Shown: positions 22,142 through 32,298, counted from the stretch's first letter. The stretch: 64,000 nucleotides of DNA from Caulobacter segnis (GCF_019931575.1 NZ_CP082923.1:1-64000); one strand, 5' to 3'. Translations and numbers: made by a program. Notes: generated from the sequence alone by a model not told the origin.

Positions 22142-22169
22142 TTGCCCGTCGCGGTCACGCGGCTATACT
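22142..22169 (+). promoter_or_regulatory. Housekeeping promoter of the RutE-like reductase gene
   Basis: TTGCCCGT (22142-22149), a 12-nt spacer and GCTATACT (22162-22169) fit the Caulobacter housekeeping consensus. Transcription would start near 22176, about 35 nt before the ATG at 22211. Confidence 0.65.
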
Positions 22170-22210
22170 GTAACCACAAGAGTTGCGAATAGCCCTTATA
22201 AGGATCGCCC

Positions 22211-22798
22211 ATGGCCAAGCTCGAAGACGACACGCTCGCCCAGCTGTTCACCGAAGCCCGCACCCGCAACGGCTGGGATCCGACGCCGCTGCCGGAGAGC
22301 GTGCTGCGCGAGCTCTATGACCTGACCAAGTTCGGCCCCACGGCGGCCAATTCGACGCCGGCCCGCTTCTATTTCCTGACCTCGCCGGAGGCCAAGGAGC
22401 GCCTGGCCAAGCTGTCGTCGGGCTCGAACGGCGTGAAGATTCGCCAGGCGCCGGTGACGGTGATCGTCGGCTACGACCTGGATTTCCCGCAAACCCTGCC
22501 CAAGCTGTTCCCGCACGCTCCGGGCGCCAAGGACTGGTTCCCCGATCCGGTGGCCAAGGAGTGGGGCGCGCTGCGCAACAGCTCGCTGCAGGGCGGCTAT
22601 TTCATCCTCGCCGCCCGGGCCCTGGGCCTGGACGTCGGCCCGATGTCGGGCTTCGACAACGCCGGCGTCGACGCCGAGTTCTTCGCGGGCACCAACATCA
22701 AGAGCAACTTCATCGTCTCGATCGGCCATGGCACCGACGAAGGGCTGTTCCCTCGCAACCCGCGCCTGGACTTCGACGAGGCCGCGAAGATTCTCTGA
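22211..22798 (+). CDS. RutE-like malonic semialdehyde reductase (nitroreductase family)
   Basis: A 195-residue FMN-dependent nitroreductase-fold protein of the RutE/HadB branch. Characteristic segments include [15 protein letters not shown], the dimer-interface region and [25 protein letters not shown]. RutE reduces malonic semialdehyde to 3-hydroxypropionate in pyrimidine degradation; no other rut gene is in the window, so here it may serve general aldehyde or quinone reduction. It has its own promoter and a GGA-type ribosome site; the ATG is at 22211. A lipoprotein gene follows after 39 bp. Confidence 0.85.
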   Translation: MAKLEDDTLAQLFTEARTRNGWDPTPLPESVLRELYDLTKFGPTAANSTPARFYFLTSPEAKERLAKLSSGSNGVKIRQAPVTVIVGYDLDFPQTLPKLFPHAPGAKDWFPDPVAKEWGALRNSSLQGGYFILAARALGLDVGPMSGFDNAGVDAEFFAGTNIKSNFIVSIGHGTDEGLFPRNPRLDFDEAAKIL

Positions 22799-22837
22799 CC
22801 CGGTGACGGCGGAGGGGCGTCGGGATACAAAGCGCCC

Positions 22838-23467
22838 ATGACCCTCCGCCATACCCTCATCGCCCTGCCGCTCGTGCTGCTGGCCGCCTGCGGGCCCGCC
22901 AAGAAGGCCGAGGCCCCGCCCGAGGCCGCGAGCAAGGGCCCGGTCACCGTCGCCATCGCGCCCTATGCCGGCGGGCCGCTGAAGATCGGCAAGGACGGCG
23001 TCGGGCCGATCAACGCCTCGACCGCCTTCGACCTGGCCACGCTGAAGGCCCTGTTCCCCAAGGCCAAGGTCGACAGCGCCTTCCTGCACTTCAGCGAGGG
23101 TCCGGCCCAGCCGATCATCACGATCGAGCAGGACAGCGTCCCGCTGGCCGAGATCGGCAAGACCGACGAAGGTGAGATCGCCTATGTCCGCGTCGCCGCC
23201 GGCGATGCGCGCGGTCCCAAGGACGAGCGGCTGCTGGCCAAGTGGGCTGACCTCGGCTTCACCGTCGACCAGTGCCGCGCCGGTGAGGGCCGCGAGGTCA
23301 ACGCCGTGGTCTGCGTGCGTCCCGAGGCGCCGACCGTCTCCTACGTGTTCGGCGTTCCCGGCTGGACCCAGGGCGGCGTGCCGCCCGAGGCGACGCTGAA
23401 GGCCAAGGGCCAGCTGAACGAGCTGATCTGGCGCCCCGCCGAGGGCGCGGCGGTCGGTTCGGCCTGA
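22838..23467 (+). CDS. Putative lipoprotein of unknown function
   Basis: A 209-residue protein beginning MTLRHTLIALPLVLLAAC. The sequence LLAAC fits a lipobox with the lipidated cysteine at residue 18, followed by a Pro/Ala/Lys-rich linker. The mature part contains a repeated short pattern on PINASTAFDLATLKALFP and a pair of cysteines (C149, C163 approximately) that could form a disulfide. It may belong to the DUF1131-type lipoproteins, but I am not sure. The gene lies 5 bp before tsaB and is probably co-transcribed with tsaB-rimI; its function cannot be inferred from that. Confidence 0.75.
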   Translation: MTLRHTLIALPLVLLAACGPAKKAEAPPEAASKGPVTVAIAPYAGGPLKIGKDGVGPINASTAFDLATLKALFPKAKVDSAFLHFSEGPAQPIITIEQDSVPLAEIGKTDEGEIAYVRVAAGDARGPKDERLLAKWADLGFTVDQCRAGEGREVNAVVCVRPEAPTVSYVFGVPGWTQGGVPPEATLKAKGQLNELIWRPAEGAAVGSA

Positions 23468-23472
23468 AACCT

Positions 23473-24108
23473 ATGATCCTGTCGATCGACACCTGTCTCG
23501 GCGCCAGTTCGGTCGCCGTGCTGGACGGCGAGCGCGTGCTGGCCGCCAGGAGCGAGCCCATGACCCGCGGCCACCAGGAGCGCATCGGCGTCCTGGCCCG
23601 CGAGGCAGCCGCCGAGGCGGGCGTGGCCTTCGCCGACCTCACGCGGATCGGCGTCACGGTCGGGCCGGGCTCGTTCACCGGCCTGCGCGTGGGCCTGGCC
23701 TTCGCCAAGGGTCTGGCCACGGCGCTGTCGATCCCCTGCGTGGGCGTCAACACGCTGGAGAGCCTGGCGTTCGGCCACAAGGGCTTCGTCGCCGCCGTCA
23801 TCGATGCGCGGATGAGCCAGGTCTATATCCAGGTCTTCGCCGACGGGGTGTCGCTGATGGCCCCCGACGCCCTGGACCTGGGCGAGGCCGCCGCGCGGCT
23901 GGCCGAGCTCTATTCGGGCGGTCCGGCGACCCTGGTCGGCTCGGGCGCGCCGCTGCTGGCCGAGGCGCTGCCGGGCGCGAGCGTCCTGACCCCGGCCGCG
24001 CCCGATCCCGTCGCCGTCGCGCGCCTGGCCGCCGCCCGGCCCGCTCCGGCCCATTCGCCCCGGCCGCTGTATCTGCGCGCGCCCTACGCCACCCTGCCCG
24101 CCGCCTAG
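23473..24108 (+). CDS. tsaB: tRNA N6-threonylcarbamoyladenosine (t6A) biosynthesis protein TsaB
   Basis: TsaB is the inactive ASKHA-fold partner of TsaD in the complex that makes t6A at position 37 of ANN-decoding tRNAs. The 211-residue protein has the typical start ILSIDTCLGASSVAV and the family signature GVTVGPGSFTGLRVGLAFAKGLA, then GVNTLESLA. The ATG at 23473 lies 5 bp after the lipoprotein gene, and rimI begins 6 bp downstream; tsaB-rimI is a very common pair in bacteria. Confidence 0.93.
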   Translation: MILSIDTCLGASSVAVLDGERVLAARSEPMTRGHQERIGVLAREAAAEAGVAFADLTRIGVTVGPGSFTGLRVGLAFAKGLATALSIPCVGVNTLESLAFGHKGFVAAVIDARMSQVYIQVFADGVSLMAPDALDLGEAAARLAELYSGGPATLVGSGAPLLAEALPGASVLTPAAPDPVAVARLAAARPAPAHSPRPLYLRAPYATLPAA

Positions 24109-24114
24109 TCCGCC

Positions 24115-24567
24115 ATGAACCTGCGTCCCGTTGGGCCCGAGGCCGCCTTCGATCTCGCCGACATCCACGACAAGGCCTTCGACCGGCCCTGGACGGCGCT
24201 GGAATTCGACGACCTGCTGAAATCCCCCGGCGCCTTCGCGATCCTGGGCGAGGCGGGCGAACCCGTTCAGGCCAAGGGCTTCGTCCTGTGCCGCTCGATC
24301 GCCGGCGAGGCCGAGATCCTGACCATCGCCGTCGACCCCGCCGCCCGCCGTCGCGGCTGGGGCGCGGCCCTGGTCGAGGTCGCCGCCGGGATCGCCGCCG
24401 AGACCGGTTCCGAGGCCCTGTTCCTGGAGGTCGCCGTCGACAATCTGGCGGCCATCGGGCTCTACCAGGCGACCGGTTTCGCCAAGGTCGGCCTGCGCAA
24501 GGGCTATTATCCCCATCCGGATGGCGCCAAGGACGCGCTTGTCATGCGCCGGGCGCTTAACACTTAG
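24115..24567 (+). CDS. rimI: Ribosomal-protein S18-type alanine N-acetyltransferase RimI
   Basis: A 150-residue GNAT-fold acetyltransferase. The acetyl-CoA-binding motif A appears as TIAVDPAARRRGWGAALV and the C-terminal strand motif as AIGLYQATGFAKVGLRKGYY. RimI acetylates the N terminus of ribosomal protein S18 and probably other proteins. Its position directly after tsaB is the classic arrangement and supports RimI over a generic GNAT. The ATG is at 24115. fur follows after 44 bp that contain a GACTC (GANTC) site at 24591-24595. Confidence 0.88.
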   Translation: MNLRPVGPEAAFDLADIHDKAFDRPWTALEFDDLLKSPGAFAILGEAGEPVQAKGFVLCRSIAGEAEILTIAVDPAARRRGWGAALVEVAAGIAAETGSEALFLEVAVDNLAAIGLYQATGFAKVGLRKGYYPHPDGAKDALVMRRALNT

Positions 24568-24611
24568 GGAGCGACCGCCTATCTTGCGGCGACTCAGACG
24601 GAGGTTCCGCC

Positions 24612-25019
24612 GTGGATCGACTCGAAAAGGCCTGTATCGAAAAGGGCATGCGCATGACGGACCAGCGCCGCGTGATCGCGCGCGTGCTGTCGTCGGCCGA
24701 TGACCATCCGGACGTGGAAGAGCTGCATCGCCGCGCCCACGCCATCGACCCGCATATCTCGATCGCCACGGTCTACCGCACCGTCCGCCTGTTCGAGGAA
24801 AGCGGCATCATCGAGCGCCACGACTTCCGCGACGGCCGTTCGCGCTACGAAGAGACGCCTGACCACCACCACGACCACCTGATCGACATGAAGACCGGCA
24901 AGGTCGTCGAGTTCGTGGACGAGGAGATCGAGGCCCTGCAGAACGCCATCGCGCGCAAGCTGGGCTACAAGCTGGTGGACCACCGGCTGGAGCTCTACGG
25001 GGTGCCGCTGGAGGAGTAG
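24612..25019 (+). CDS. fur: Ferric uptake regulator Fur
   Basis: Iron-sensing repressor of uptake genes, 135 residues. The N-terminal winged helix holds the recognition region (HISIATVYRTVRLFEESGII), and the C-terminal part holds the metal-binding histidine cluster DHHHDH. Classical Fur has a CxxC at the site that here reads DMKTGK; the CxxC structural zinc site is therefore absent, as in other alphaproteobacterial Fur proteins. The start is GTG at 24612, preceded by GGAGG. A probable target in this window is the TonB receptor at 51349, whose promoter holds a Fur-box-like sequence. Confidence 0.92.
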   Translation: MDRLEKACIEKGMRMTDQRRVIARVLSSADDHPDVEELHRRAHAIDPHISIATVYRTVRLFEESGIIERHDFRDGRSRYEETPDHHHDHLIDMKTGKVVEFVDEEIEALQNAIARKLGYKLVDHRLELYGVPLEE

Positions 25020-25082
25020 GGGCGGGGGCTGCGACCCCGCCGCCCTTGCGGAATGGGCCTCTCGACCCCATAACCTCGCCGG

Positions 25083-26425
<1,343 letters not shown>

Positions 26426-26429
<4 letters not shown>

Positions 26430-27370
26430 GCCGCACCCCTGAGTTCCTGCCGCTGTCCGACGACGCGGTCCACGCCGTTTCCGGTCCGTCCGGCCGTCAC
26501 GCCGCGCTGATCGAGGACGCCTTCAAGGTGCTGATCGAGACGCCCGGCGGCGGCGTCACCATCACCGGCGACGCGCGCGGCCGGACCAACGCCAAGCGCG
26601 CCCTGAACGCCCTGGCCGCCCGCGCCGACGCCGGCGAGGAGGTGGTCGAGGCCGACGTGCGCATCGCCATCGGCGGCGCCCACGAGACGGGCGGCCAGGC
26701 CTCGCCCCGCGCGGTGCGCAAGGGCAGCGTCTCGCCCAAGACCAAGGGCCAGGCGCGCTACATGGAGGCCATGGCCACCCATCCCCTGAGCTTCGGCCTG
26801 GGTCCGGCCGGCACCGGCAAGACCTTCCTGGCCGTGGCCCACGGGGCTGGAATGCTCTTGCGTGGCGAGGTCGACCGCCTGATCGTCACCCGTCCCGCCG
26901 TCGAGGCCGGCGAGAAGTTGGGCTTCCTGCCGGGCGACCTGAACGAGAAGGTCGATCCCTACATGGCCCCGGTCTGGGAAGCCCTGACCGACATCATGGG
27001 CGCCGACCAGCTGCGTCGCCGTCGCGAGAAGCTGGAGATCGAGGTCGCCCCGATCGCCTTCATGCGCGGCCGCACCCTGAGCCACGCCTTCGTCATCGTC
27101 GACGAGGCCCAGAACTGCTCGCGCCTGCAGATGAAGATGGTCCTGACCCGCATCGGCGAGGGCGCTCGCATGGTCGTCACCGGCGACCCGACCCAGGTCG
27201 ATTTGCTCAATCCGCGCGACTCGGGCCTGGCTCATGCCGTCTCGATCCTGGAAGGGGTCGAGGGGGTGGCGGTCTCGCGCTTCACCTCGGCCGACGTCGT
27301 GCGCCATCCGCTGGTCGAGCGGATCGTGAAGGCCTATGACGCGGACGCGGCCCAAAGCACGCCCCGCTAA
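26426..27370 (+). CDS. PhoH-like ATPase (PhoL/YbeZ)
   Basis: A 314-residue P-loop ATPase of the PhoH family; in E. coli the homologue YbeZ binds YbeY and works in rRNA maturation and quality control. Walker A is GPAGTGKT at 126-133, Walker B is FVIVDEAQN, and the family segment [17 protein letters not shown] is intact. The start is a TTG overlapping the miaB stop by 4 bp. The C terminus, STPR-stop, is repeated immediately afterwards as a five-codon frame MSTPR-stop that runs into the ybeY start (see separate entry). Confidence 0.92.
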
Positions 27371-27388
27371 ATGAGTACTCCGCGTTAA
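27371..27388 (+). other. Five-codon minigene MSTPR between phoH and ybeY (in-frame tandem repeat)
   Basis: phoH ends AGC ACG CCC CGC TAA. Directly after the stop, in the same frame, comes ATG AGT ACT CCG CGT TAA, and the next base begins the ybeY ATG. The 18-mers 27356-27373 and 27374-27391 are tandem copies that differ at four positions, all third codon bases, so both encode STPR-stop-M. There are no gaps between stop, start, stop and start, so terminating ribosomes could restart directly. Whether it is translated is unknown. Confidence 0.6.
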
Positions 27389-27874
27389 ATGACCATCACC
27401 GTAGACATCGAGATCGAGGACGAGGCCTGGACCACGGCGGCCGAGGACGCCGAGGCCCTGGTCTGGCGCGCGGCCCAGGCCGTGCTGGACGCCCATGAGG
27501 ACATCGAGGGCCAGGGGATCGTGATCCTGCTGACCGACGACGACAGCGTCCAGGCCCTCAATCGCGACTTCCGCCAGAAGGACTACGCGACCAACGTCCT
27601 GTCCTTTCCCTCGCCGCAAAATCCCGAGGCGAACCCGGAGGGCCAGATCGGCGACATCGCCCTGGCCTACGGCGTCTGCGCCCGCGAGGCGGCCGAGCAG
27701 GGCAAGCCGCTCGCCCACCATCTGCAACATCTGGTGGCGCACGGCGTGCTTCATCTCCTAGGATACGACCACGAGAGCGACGACGAGGCGGAAGCCATGG
27801 AGGCGCTCGAACGCGAAATCCTGGCGGGTCTGGACGTTCCCGACCCATACGCCGGCGATCAAGAGGGGCGCTGA
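27389..27874 (+). CDS. ybeY: Endoribonuclease YbeY (rRNA maturation factor)
   Basis: Metal-dependent single-strand RNase for 16S rRNA 3'-end processing and 70S quality control. The 161-residue protein has the signature HGVLHLLGYDH (H-x3-H-x5-H pattern) near residue 118-128 and the conserved RDFRQKDYATNVLSFP segment, which matches the family motif. The ATG at 27389 follows the minigene stop TAA without any gap (TAAATG), so initiation probably depends on coupled translation; no clear ribosome site exists apart from sequence within phoH and the minigene. corC starts 8 bp downstream. Confidence 0.95.
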   Translation: MTITVDIEIEDEAWTTAAEDAEALVWRAAQAVLDAHEDIEGQGIVILLTDDDSVQALNRDFRQKDYATNVLSFPSPQNPEANPEGQIGDIALAYGVCAREAAEQGKPLAHHLQHLVAHGVLHLLGYDHESDDEAEAMEALEREILAGLDVPDPYAGDQEGR

Positions 27875-27882
27875 CACGGGCC

Positions 27883-28797
27883 ATGCCCAGCGACGAGCCT
27901 AGTCAACAGCCCGCCGTTCCGGTCCGAAGAAGCCGGGGCGTGCGGGCGTTCCTCCGACGCATGCGCAGGCAGCTGACCGGCGGCGGCGAGGCCGCGCGGC
28001 CGCCCGAGCCGCCGCCCGCGACCGGCGCGGTCGACATCGTCGACCAGGCCGAAGCCTTCCAGACCCTGCGGGTCGCCGACGTGATGACCCCGCGCGCCGA
28101 CATCGTGGCCGTCGAACTTTCCGCGCCGTTCGAGGCGGTGGTGGCCCAGTTCACCGAGGCCGAGCACTCGCGGATGCCGATCTATCGCGAGACGCTGGAT
28201 GACCCGGTCGGCGTCGTCCACGTCAAGGACATCTTCCGCCTGCTGTCCGACGACGCCAGGCGACCGGCGCCGGGCGACCCGGTGCTGCACAAGCTGCGCC
28301 GCGACGCCCTGTACGTACCCGCCTCGATGAAGGCCGCCGACCTCCTGCTGCGCATGCGCACCAGCCGCATCCACATGGCCCTGGTCATCGACGAGTTCGG
28401 CGGCACCGACGGCCTGGTCTCGATGGAGGACCTGATCGAGGCGGTGGTCGGCGAGATCGACGACGAGCATGACGACGCCGCCGCCGCCGCCATCGTGGCC
28501 CGGCCCGGCGGCGTCTACGACGCCGACGCTCGCGCGCCGCTGGAGGAGCTGGAAGCGGTTCTCGGGCGCGAACTGGCCCCCTCCGACATGGAAGAGGACA
28601 TCGACACGGTCGCCGGCCTGGTGGTCGCCCTGGCCGGTCGCGTGCCGCAGCGGGGCGAGGTGATCGCCCATCCCGACGGCTACGAGTTCGAGGTGGTCGA
28701 GGCCGATCCCCGCCGGGTCCGCCGGGTGCGGGTGCGCGGCGGCCCGTCGCGCGCCGCCTCGCCCGAGGCCGTTCCGCAGGACGCCGCCGCCTCGTGA
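27883..28797 (+). CDS. corC: CBS-domain protein of the CorC/HlyC (YbeX) family
   Basis: A 304-residue protein with an Arg/Pro-rich N-terminal tail (about 1-50), a tandem CBS pair (about 66-190: VMTPRADIVAVE, ...VVHVKDIFRLL, ...VIDEFGGTDGLVSMEDLIEAVVGEI) and a C-terminal CorC/HlyC transporter-associated domain (about 205-285). There is no DUF21 membrane region, so it is the soluble YbeX form. In E. coli ybeX sits in the same ybeZ-ybeY-ybeX-lnt cluster and is linked to ribosome maturation and magnesium balance. The stop overlaps the lnt start (GTGA). Confidence 0.88.
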   Translation: MPSDEPSQQPAVPVRRSRGVRAFLRRMRRQLTGGGEAARPPEPPPATGAVDIVDQAEAFQTLRVADVMTPRADIVAVELSAPFEAVVAQFTEAEHSRMPIYRETLDDPVGVVHVKDIFRLLSDDARRPAPGDPVLHKLRRDALYVPASMKAADLLLRMRTSRIHMALVIDEFGGTDGLVSMEDLIEAVVGEIDDEHDDAAAAAIVARPGGVYDADARAPLEELEAVLGRELAPSDMEEDIDTVAGLVVALAGRVPQRGEVIAHPDGYEFEVVEADPRRVRRVRVRGGPSRAASPEAVPQDAAAS

Positions 28798-30353
28798 CCG
28801 CCTGGACGCGTTTCCGCGAGAAGGTCTGGAGCGGGCCGCTGCTGGCGTTGCTGGCCGGCCTCGCGGCCGCCCTGGCCCATCCGCCATTCGGCGTGCTGCC
28901 GGGCCTGCTGGGCTATGCGGGCCTGCTTTTCCTTCTGGACGACGCGAACGCCGAGAAGCCGCTGCGCTCGGCCTTCTGGCGCGGCTGGCTGGCCGGCCTG
29001 GGCTATTTCGGTCTCGGCACCTGGTGGATCGGCGAGGCCTTCATGGTCGACGCGGCCAACCAGGGCTGGATGGCCCCGTTCGCCGTGGCCGCCATGGCCG
29101 GGGGGCTGGCGCTGTTCTGGGGCCTGGCGGGGCTGCTCTACCGTCTCGCCCGTCCGAGAACGGCCTGGCGCGTGCTGACCTTCGCCGGCGTCTTTGCGGC
29201 CCTGGAGTGGGCGCGGGGCCATGTGCTGACCGGCTTTCCCTGGAACCTGCCGGGCGAGACCTGGCGGGCCGGCTCGTGGCCCTCGCAGGCCGCCGCCCTG
29301 GTCGGCGCCTACGGCCTGACCTGGATCACCCTGGCCATCGCCGCCGCGCCGGCCGTCTGGCGCGAAGGGAAGGGCGGCCGGATCGCCGTGGGCGCGGCTT
29401 GCGCGGGCCTCGTGGCGCTGTACGGCCATGGCGCGCTGGTCCAGTCGCGCCCGCTGGCCAAGGGACCGCCGACCACTGTGCGCATCGTCCAGGCCGACAT
29501 CCAGCAGGACGCCAAGTGGGACGCCGCCCGCTTCGCCCAGATCGTCCAGGCCTATGTCTCGCTGACCGCCCGGCCCTATGCCGACCGGCCCGCCGACCTG
29601 GTGATCTGGCCCGAGGGCGCCCTGCCGGCGGCGATCGACGACTATCTCGCGCCCGGGACCTGGGTGCGACAGGCGATCCTCGACAGCGTCCGGCCCGGCC
29701 AGACCCTGCTGATCGGCGGCTATCGCTACGAGGGCCCGATCGACAAGCCGACCTACTACAACAGCCTGATCGCCCTGAAGCGCACCGCGACCGATCTCGA
29801 GGTGGTCGGCGTCTACGACAAGCATCGGCTGGTGCCGTTCGGCGAATACCTGCCGGCCGAGAAATTCCTGACCGCGATCGGCTTCAAGAGCCTGGCGCAC
29901 CTGGGCGACGGCTTCGCCACCGGTCCGCGTCCGGCGCCGCTGCGGGTCGCGCCCGACCTGCTGACCCAGCCGCTGATCTGCTACGAGAGCCTGTTTCCGG
30001 GCCTGGCCCGCCGCGACAGGAACGTCCGGATCCTGATCAATGTCTCGAACGACGCCTGGTTCGGCGTCACCTCGGGGCCGCTGCAGCACCTGAACCTGGC
30101 CAGCTACCGCGCCATCGAGAGCGCCAAGCCGATCCTACGCGCCACGCCCACCGGTGTCAGCGCTGTCATTGACGCCCGTGGTCGAGTGGTCCCTGGAACG
30201 CGTCTGGATCTAGGAAAAAGCGGAGTGATCGATGCGGCTATACCAGGAATGGGTGAGGTTACACCCTTCGACGACTTCGGTGACCTGGCGTTTCTCGCCC
30301 TTCTATTGATATCTGCGGTTGCGTCAGCTCGCCCGTTGGCGGGTAAAATCTAA
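28794..30353 (+). CDS. lnt: Apolipoprotein N-acyltransferase
   Basis: Inner-membrane enzyme that adds the third acyl chain to the N-terminal cysteine of lipoproteins. The 519-residue protein has five to six N-terminal membrane helices, a periplasmic nitrilase-like domain and a C-terminal helix. The catalytic triad is visible: E274 (WPEGALP), K343 (YDKHRLVPFGEYLP) and C396 (ICYESLFP), close to E267, K335 and C387 of E. coli. The start is a GTG overlapping the corC stop by 4 bp. The last 50 codons are slightly less GC-rich than the rest. Its clients would include the lipoproteins encoded in this window. Confidence 0.95.
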   Translation: MTAWTRFREKVWSGPLLALLAGLAAALAHPPFGVLPGLLGYAGLLFLLDDANAEKPLRSAFWRGWLAGLGYFGLGTWWIGEAFMVDAANQGWMAPFAVAAMAGGLALFWGLAGLLYRLARPRTAWRVLTFAGVFAALEWARGHVLTGFPWNLPGETWRAGSWPSQAAALVGAYGLTWITLAIAAAPAVWREGKGGRIAVGAACAGLVALYGHGALVQSRPLAKGPPTTVRIVQADIQQDAKWDAARFAQIVQAYVSLTARPYADRPADLVIWPEGALPAAIDDYLAPGTWVRQAILDSVRPGQTLLIGGYRYEGPIDKPTYYNSLIALKRTATDLEVVGVYDKHRLVPFGEYLPAEKFLTAIGFKSLAHLGDGFATGPRPAPLRVAPDLLTQPLICYESLFPGLARRDRNVRILINVSNDAWFGVTSGPLQHLNLASYRAIESAKPILRATPTGVSAVIDARGRVVPGTRLDLGKSGVIDAAIPGMGEVTPFDDFGDLAFLALLLISAVASARPLAGKI

Positions 30354-30420
30354 TCCTCTATTGCGCGCTTGAAAGACTTGGGCTGAATTAAAACCGCAAT
30401 TTCAGCTATCAAGCGTTGGC

Positions 30421-30843
30421 ATGAGCGAGTCGTCGGACGCCGAGCGTCACCCCAATCCCGTCGACCTACATGTGGGCGCCCGCATCCGCATGCGTCGCAA
30501 GATCCTGGGCGTCAGCCAGGAACGTCTGGCCGAGGACCTGGGCCTGACCTTCCAGCAGATCCAGAAGTACGAGCGTGGCGCCAATCGCGTCAGCGCCAGC
30601 AAGCTCTACGAGATCGCCAAGAGCCTGCAGTCGTCGGTGGCCTATTTCTTCGAGGGCCTGGCCGACACCACCCGCGAAGGCGTGGCCGAGGGCGGCGAGC
30701 CGTTCGTCCACGACTTCCTGATGACCTCCGAGGGGCTGGAGCTGGCGGCGCTGTTCCCCAGGATCACCCGTCCCAAGGTTCGTCGCCGGATCCTGGAGCT
30801 GGTCCGGTCGATGGCCGAGGAAGAGGCGGCCGAGACCGACTAG
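30421..30843 (+). CDS. Cro/CI-type helix-turn-helix transcriptional regulator
   Basis: A 140-residue protein with a Xre/Cro-CI HTH at about 17-75 (IRMRRKILGVSQERLAEDLGLTFQQIQKYERGANRVSASKLYEIAKSL) and a C-terminal acidic helix pair. This layout and sequence closely resemble the small PhrR/PraR-type regulators conserved across alphaproteobacteria, which control stress and symbiosis or biofilm genes. The targets here are unknown. The 67-bp AT-rich upstream gap holds an inverted repeat CGCTTGA (30366-30372) / TCAAGCG (30409-30415) that might allow autoregulation. metK follows after 141 bp. Confidence 0.85.
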   Translation: MSESSDAERHPNPVDLHVGARIRMRRKILGVSQERLAEDLGLTFQQIQKYERGANRVSASKLYEIAKSLQSSVAYFFEGLADTTREGVAEGGEPFVHDFLMTSEGLELAALFPRITRPKVRRRILELVRSMAEEEAAETD

Positions 30844-30894
30844 GCCGCTTTCCGCCCTGCTAAAAGTCGTCGCAGGTTCTCTCGCCTTGCTCGC

Positions 30895-30910
30895 ATAAAC
30901 ATATCTTTAT
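30895..30910. promoter_or_regulatory. AT-rich dyad upstream of metK (possible SahR-type operator)
   Basis: ATAAA-C-ATAT-C-TTTAT is a dyad, symmetric except for the two C positions, in otherwise GC-rich DNA, about 75-90 bp before the metK start. The layout resembles operators of ArsR-family regulators of methionine/SAH metabolism (SahR type). The assignment is by resemblance only. I could not fit a SAM-II riboswitch to the metK leader. Confidence 0.45.
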
Positions 30911-30984
30911 ATGGTCCTGGTCTAACTGGACGCCGAACCGGGCGCATGCCCGCCCGCGCGCATCCTCAAGGCCGGAGCTGTCTC

Positions 30985-32208
30985 TTGAACCGTTCGTCCT
31001 ACATTTTCACCAGCGAGAGCGTCTCCGAGGGCCATCCCGACAAGGTCGCCGACCGCATCAGCGACACCGTCGTCGACGCCTTCCTGTCGGTCGATCCCGA
31101 GGCGCGCGTCGCCTGCGAGACCCTGGTCACGACCAACCGCGTCGTGCTGGCCGGCGAGGTTCGCGCCGGCAAGCCGGACGGCGACAAGAAGGCCAACAAG
31201 CAGCTCACCAAGGACATCATCGCCTCGCTGGAGCCCAAGGTTCGCGCGGCGATCAAGGACATCGGCTACGAGCAGAAGGGCTTCCACTGGCAGAAGGCGA
31301 AGTACTCGAACTACCTGCACGGCCAGTCGGCGCACATCGCCCAGGGTGTGGACGCCACCGACAAGAAGGACGAGGGCGCCGGCGACCAGGGCATCATGTT
31401 CGGCTACGCCAGCACCGAGACCCCGGAACTGATGCCGGCCACCCTGCAGTACAGCCACAACGTCCTGAAGCGCCTGGCCGAGCTGCGCCATTCGGGCGAG
31501 CTGTCCGAGCTGGAGCCCGACGCCAAGAGCCAGGTGACCCTGGAATACGACGGTAACGGCCGTCCGGTCCGCGTCGTCTCGATCGTCGTGAGCCACCAGC
31601 ACAAGAAGAAGATCGACGGCAAGGCCGCGACTTCCAAGCGCGTGCTGGACCTGATCAAGCCGCACATCCTGCCGGTGTTCCCGGACGGCCTGATCACCAA
31701 GAAGACCCAGTGGCTGGTCAACCCGACCGGCCGCTTCGAGATCGGCGGCCCGGACGGCGACGCCGGCGTGACCGGCCGCAAGATCATCGTCGACACCTAT
31801 GGCGGCGCTTCGCCGCACGGCGGCGGCGCGTTCTCGGGCAAGGATCCGACCAAGGTCGACCGCTCGGCCGCCTATGCCTGCCGCTACCTGGCCAAGAACG
31901 TCGTGGCCGCGGGCTTGGCCGACCGCTGCACCATCCAGATCGCCTACGCCATCGGCGTGGCCCAGCCGGTCTCGTTCCACGTCGACCTGCACCGTACGGG
32001 CAAGGTCGATCCGGCCGTGCTGGAAAAGATCCTGCCGCAGCTGATCGGCGGCGCCACCCCGCGCTCGATCCGCGAGCACCTGCAGCTGAACCGCCCGATC
32101 TACGCCCGCACCGCCGCCTACGGCCACTTCGGCCGCACGCCGGACAACGAGGGCGGCTTCTCGTGGGAAAAGACCGACCTGGTCAGCGAGCTGAAGGGCC
32201 TGGCGTAA
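30985..32208 (+). CDS. metK: S-adenosylmethionine synthetase
   Basis: Makes S-adenosylmethionine from methionine and ATP; SAM feeds TrmB, MiaB and the CcrM methylase. The 407-residue protein shows [20 protein letters not shown], the ATP-binding [12 protein letters not shown] and the P-loop-like [20 protein letters not shown] place the start at the TTG at 30985 (N-terminal [11 protein letters not shown]), with GGAG 7 nt upstream; the upstream in-frame ATG at 30946 adds 13 residues that do not resemble the family. A strong terminator follows at 32232. Confidence 0.96.
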   Translation: MNRSSYIFTSESVSEGHPDKVADRISDTVVDAFLSVDPEARVACETLVTTNRVVLAGEVRAGKPDGDKKANKQLTKDIIASLEPKVRAAIKDIGYEQKGFHWQKAKYSNYLHGQSAHIAQGVDATDKKDEGAGDQGIMFGYASTETPELMPATLQYSHNVLKRLAELRHSGELSELEPDAKSQVTLEYDGNGRPVRVVSIVVSHQHKKKIDGKAATSKRVLDLIKPHILPVFPDGLITKKTQWLVNPTGRFEIGGPDGDAGVTGRKIIVDTYGGASPHGGGAFSGKDPTKVDRSAAYACRYLAKNVVAAGLADRCTIQIAYAIGVAQPVSFHVDLHRTGKVDPAVLEKILPQLIGGATPRSIREHLQLNRPIYARTAAYGHFGRTPDNEGGFSWEKTDLVSELKGLA

Positions 32209-32231
32209 GCTTCACGCCCCGAACTTCGAGG

Positions 32232-32266
32232 CGGGCTCCGATCCTTGCGGGTCGGAGCCCGTTTTC
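32232..32266 (+). terminator. Intrinsic terminator of metK
   Basis: Perfect 10-bp arms CGGGCTCCGA (32232-32241) and TCGGAGCCCG (32252-32261) with a 10-nt loop, followed by TTTT. It lies 24 bp after the metK stop. Confidence 0.88.
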
Positions 32267-32298
32267 ATTTCCTGCTCGACGCTCTAAGACGCCGCCCC

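Noticed and set aside
30911..30984. SAM-II riboswitch in the metK leader
   Set aside because: Alphaproteobacterial metK or metA leaders can carry one, but I could not place its conserved loop sequences or pseudoknot in this leader of about 70 nt.
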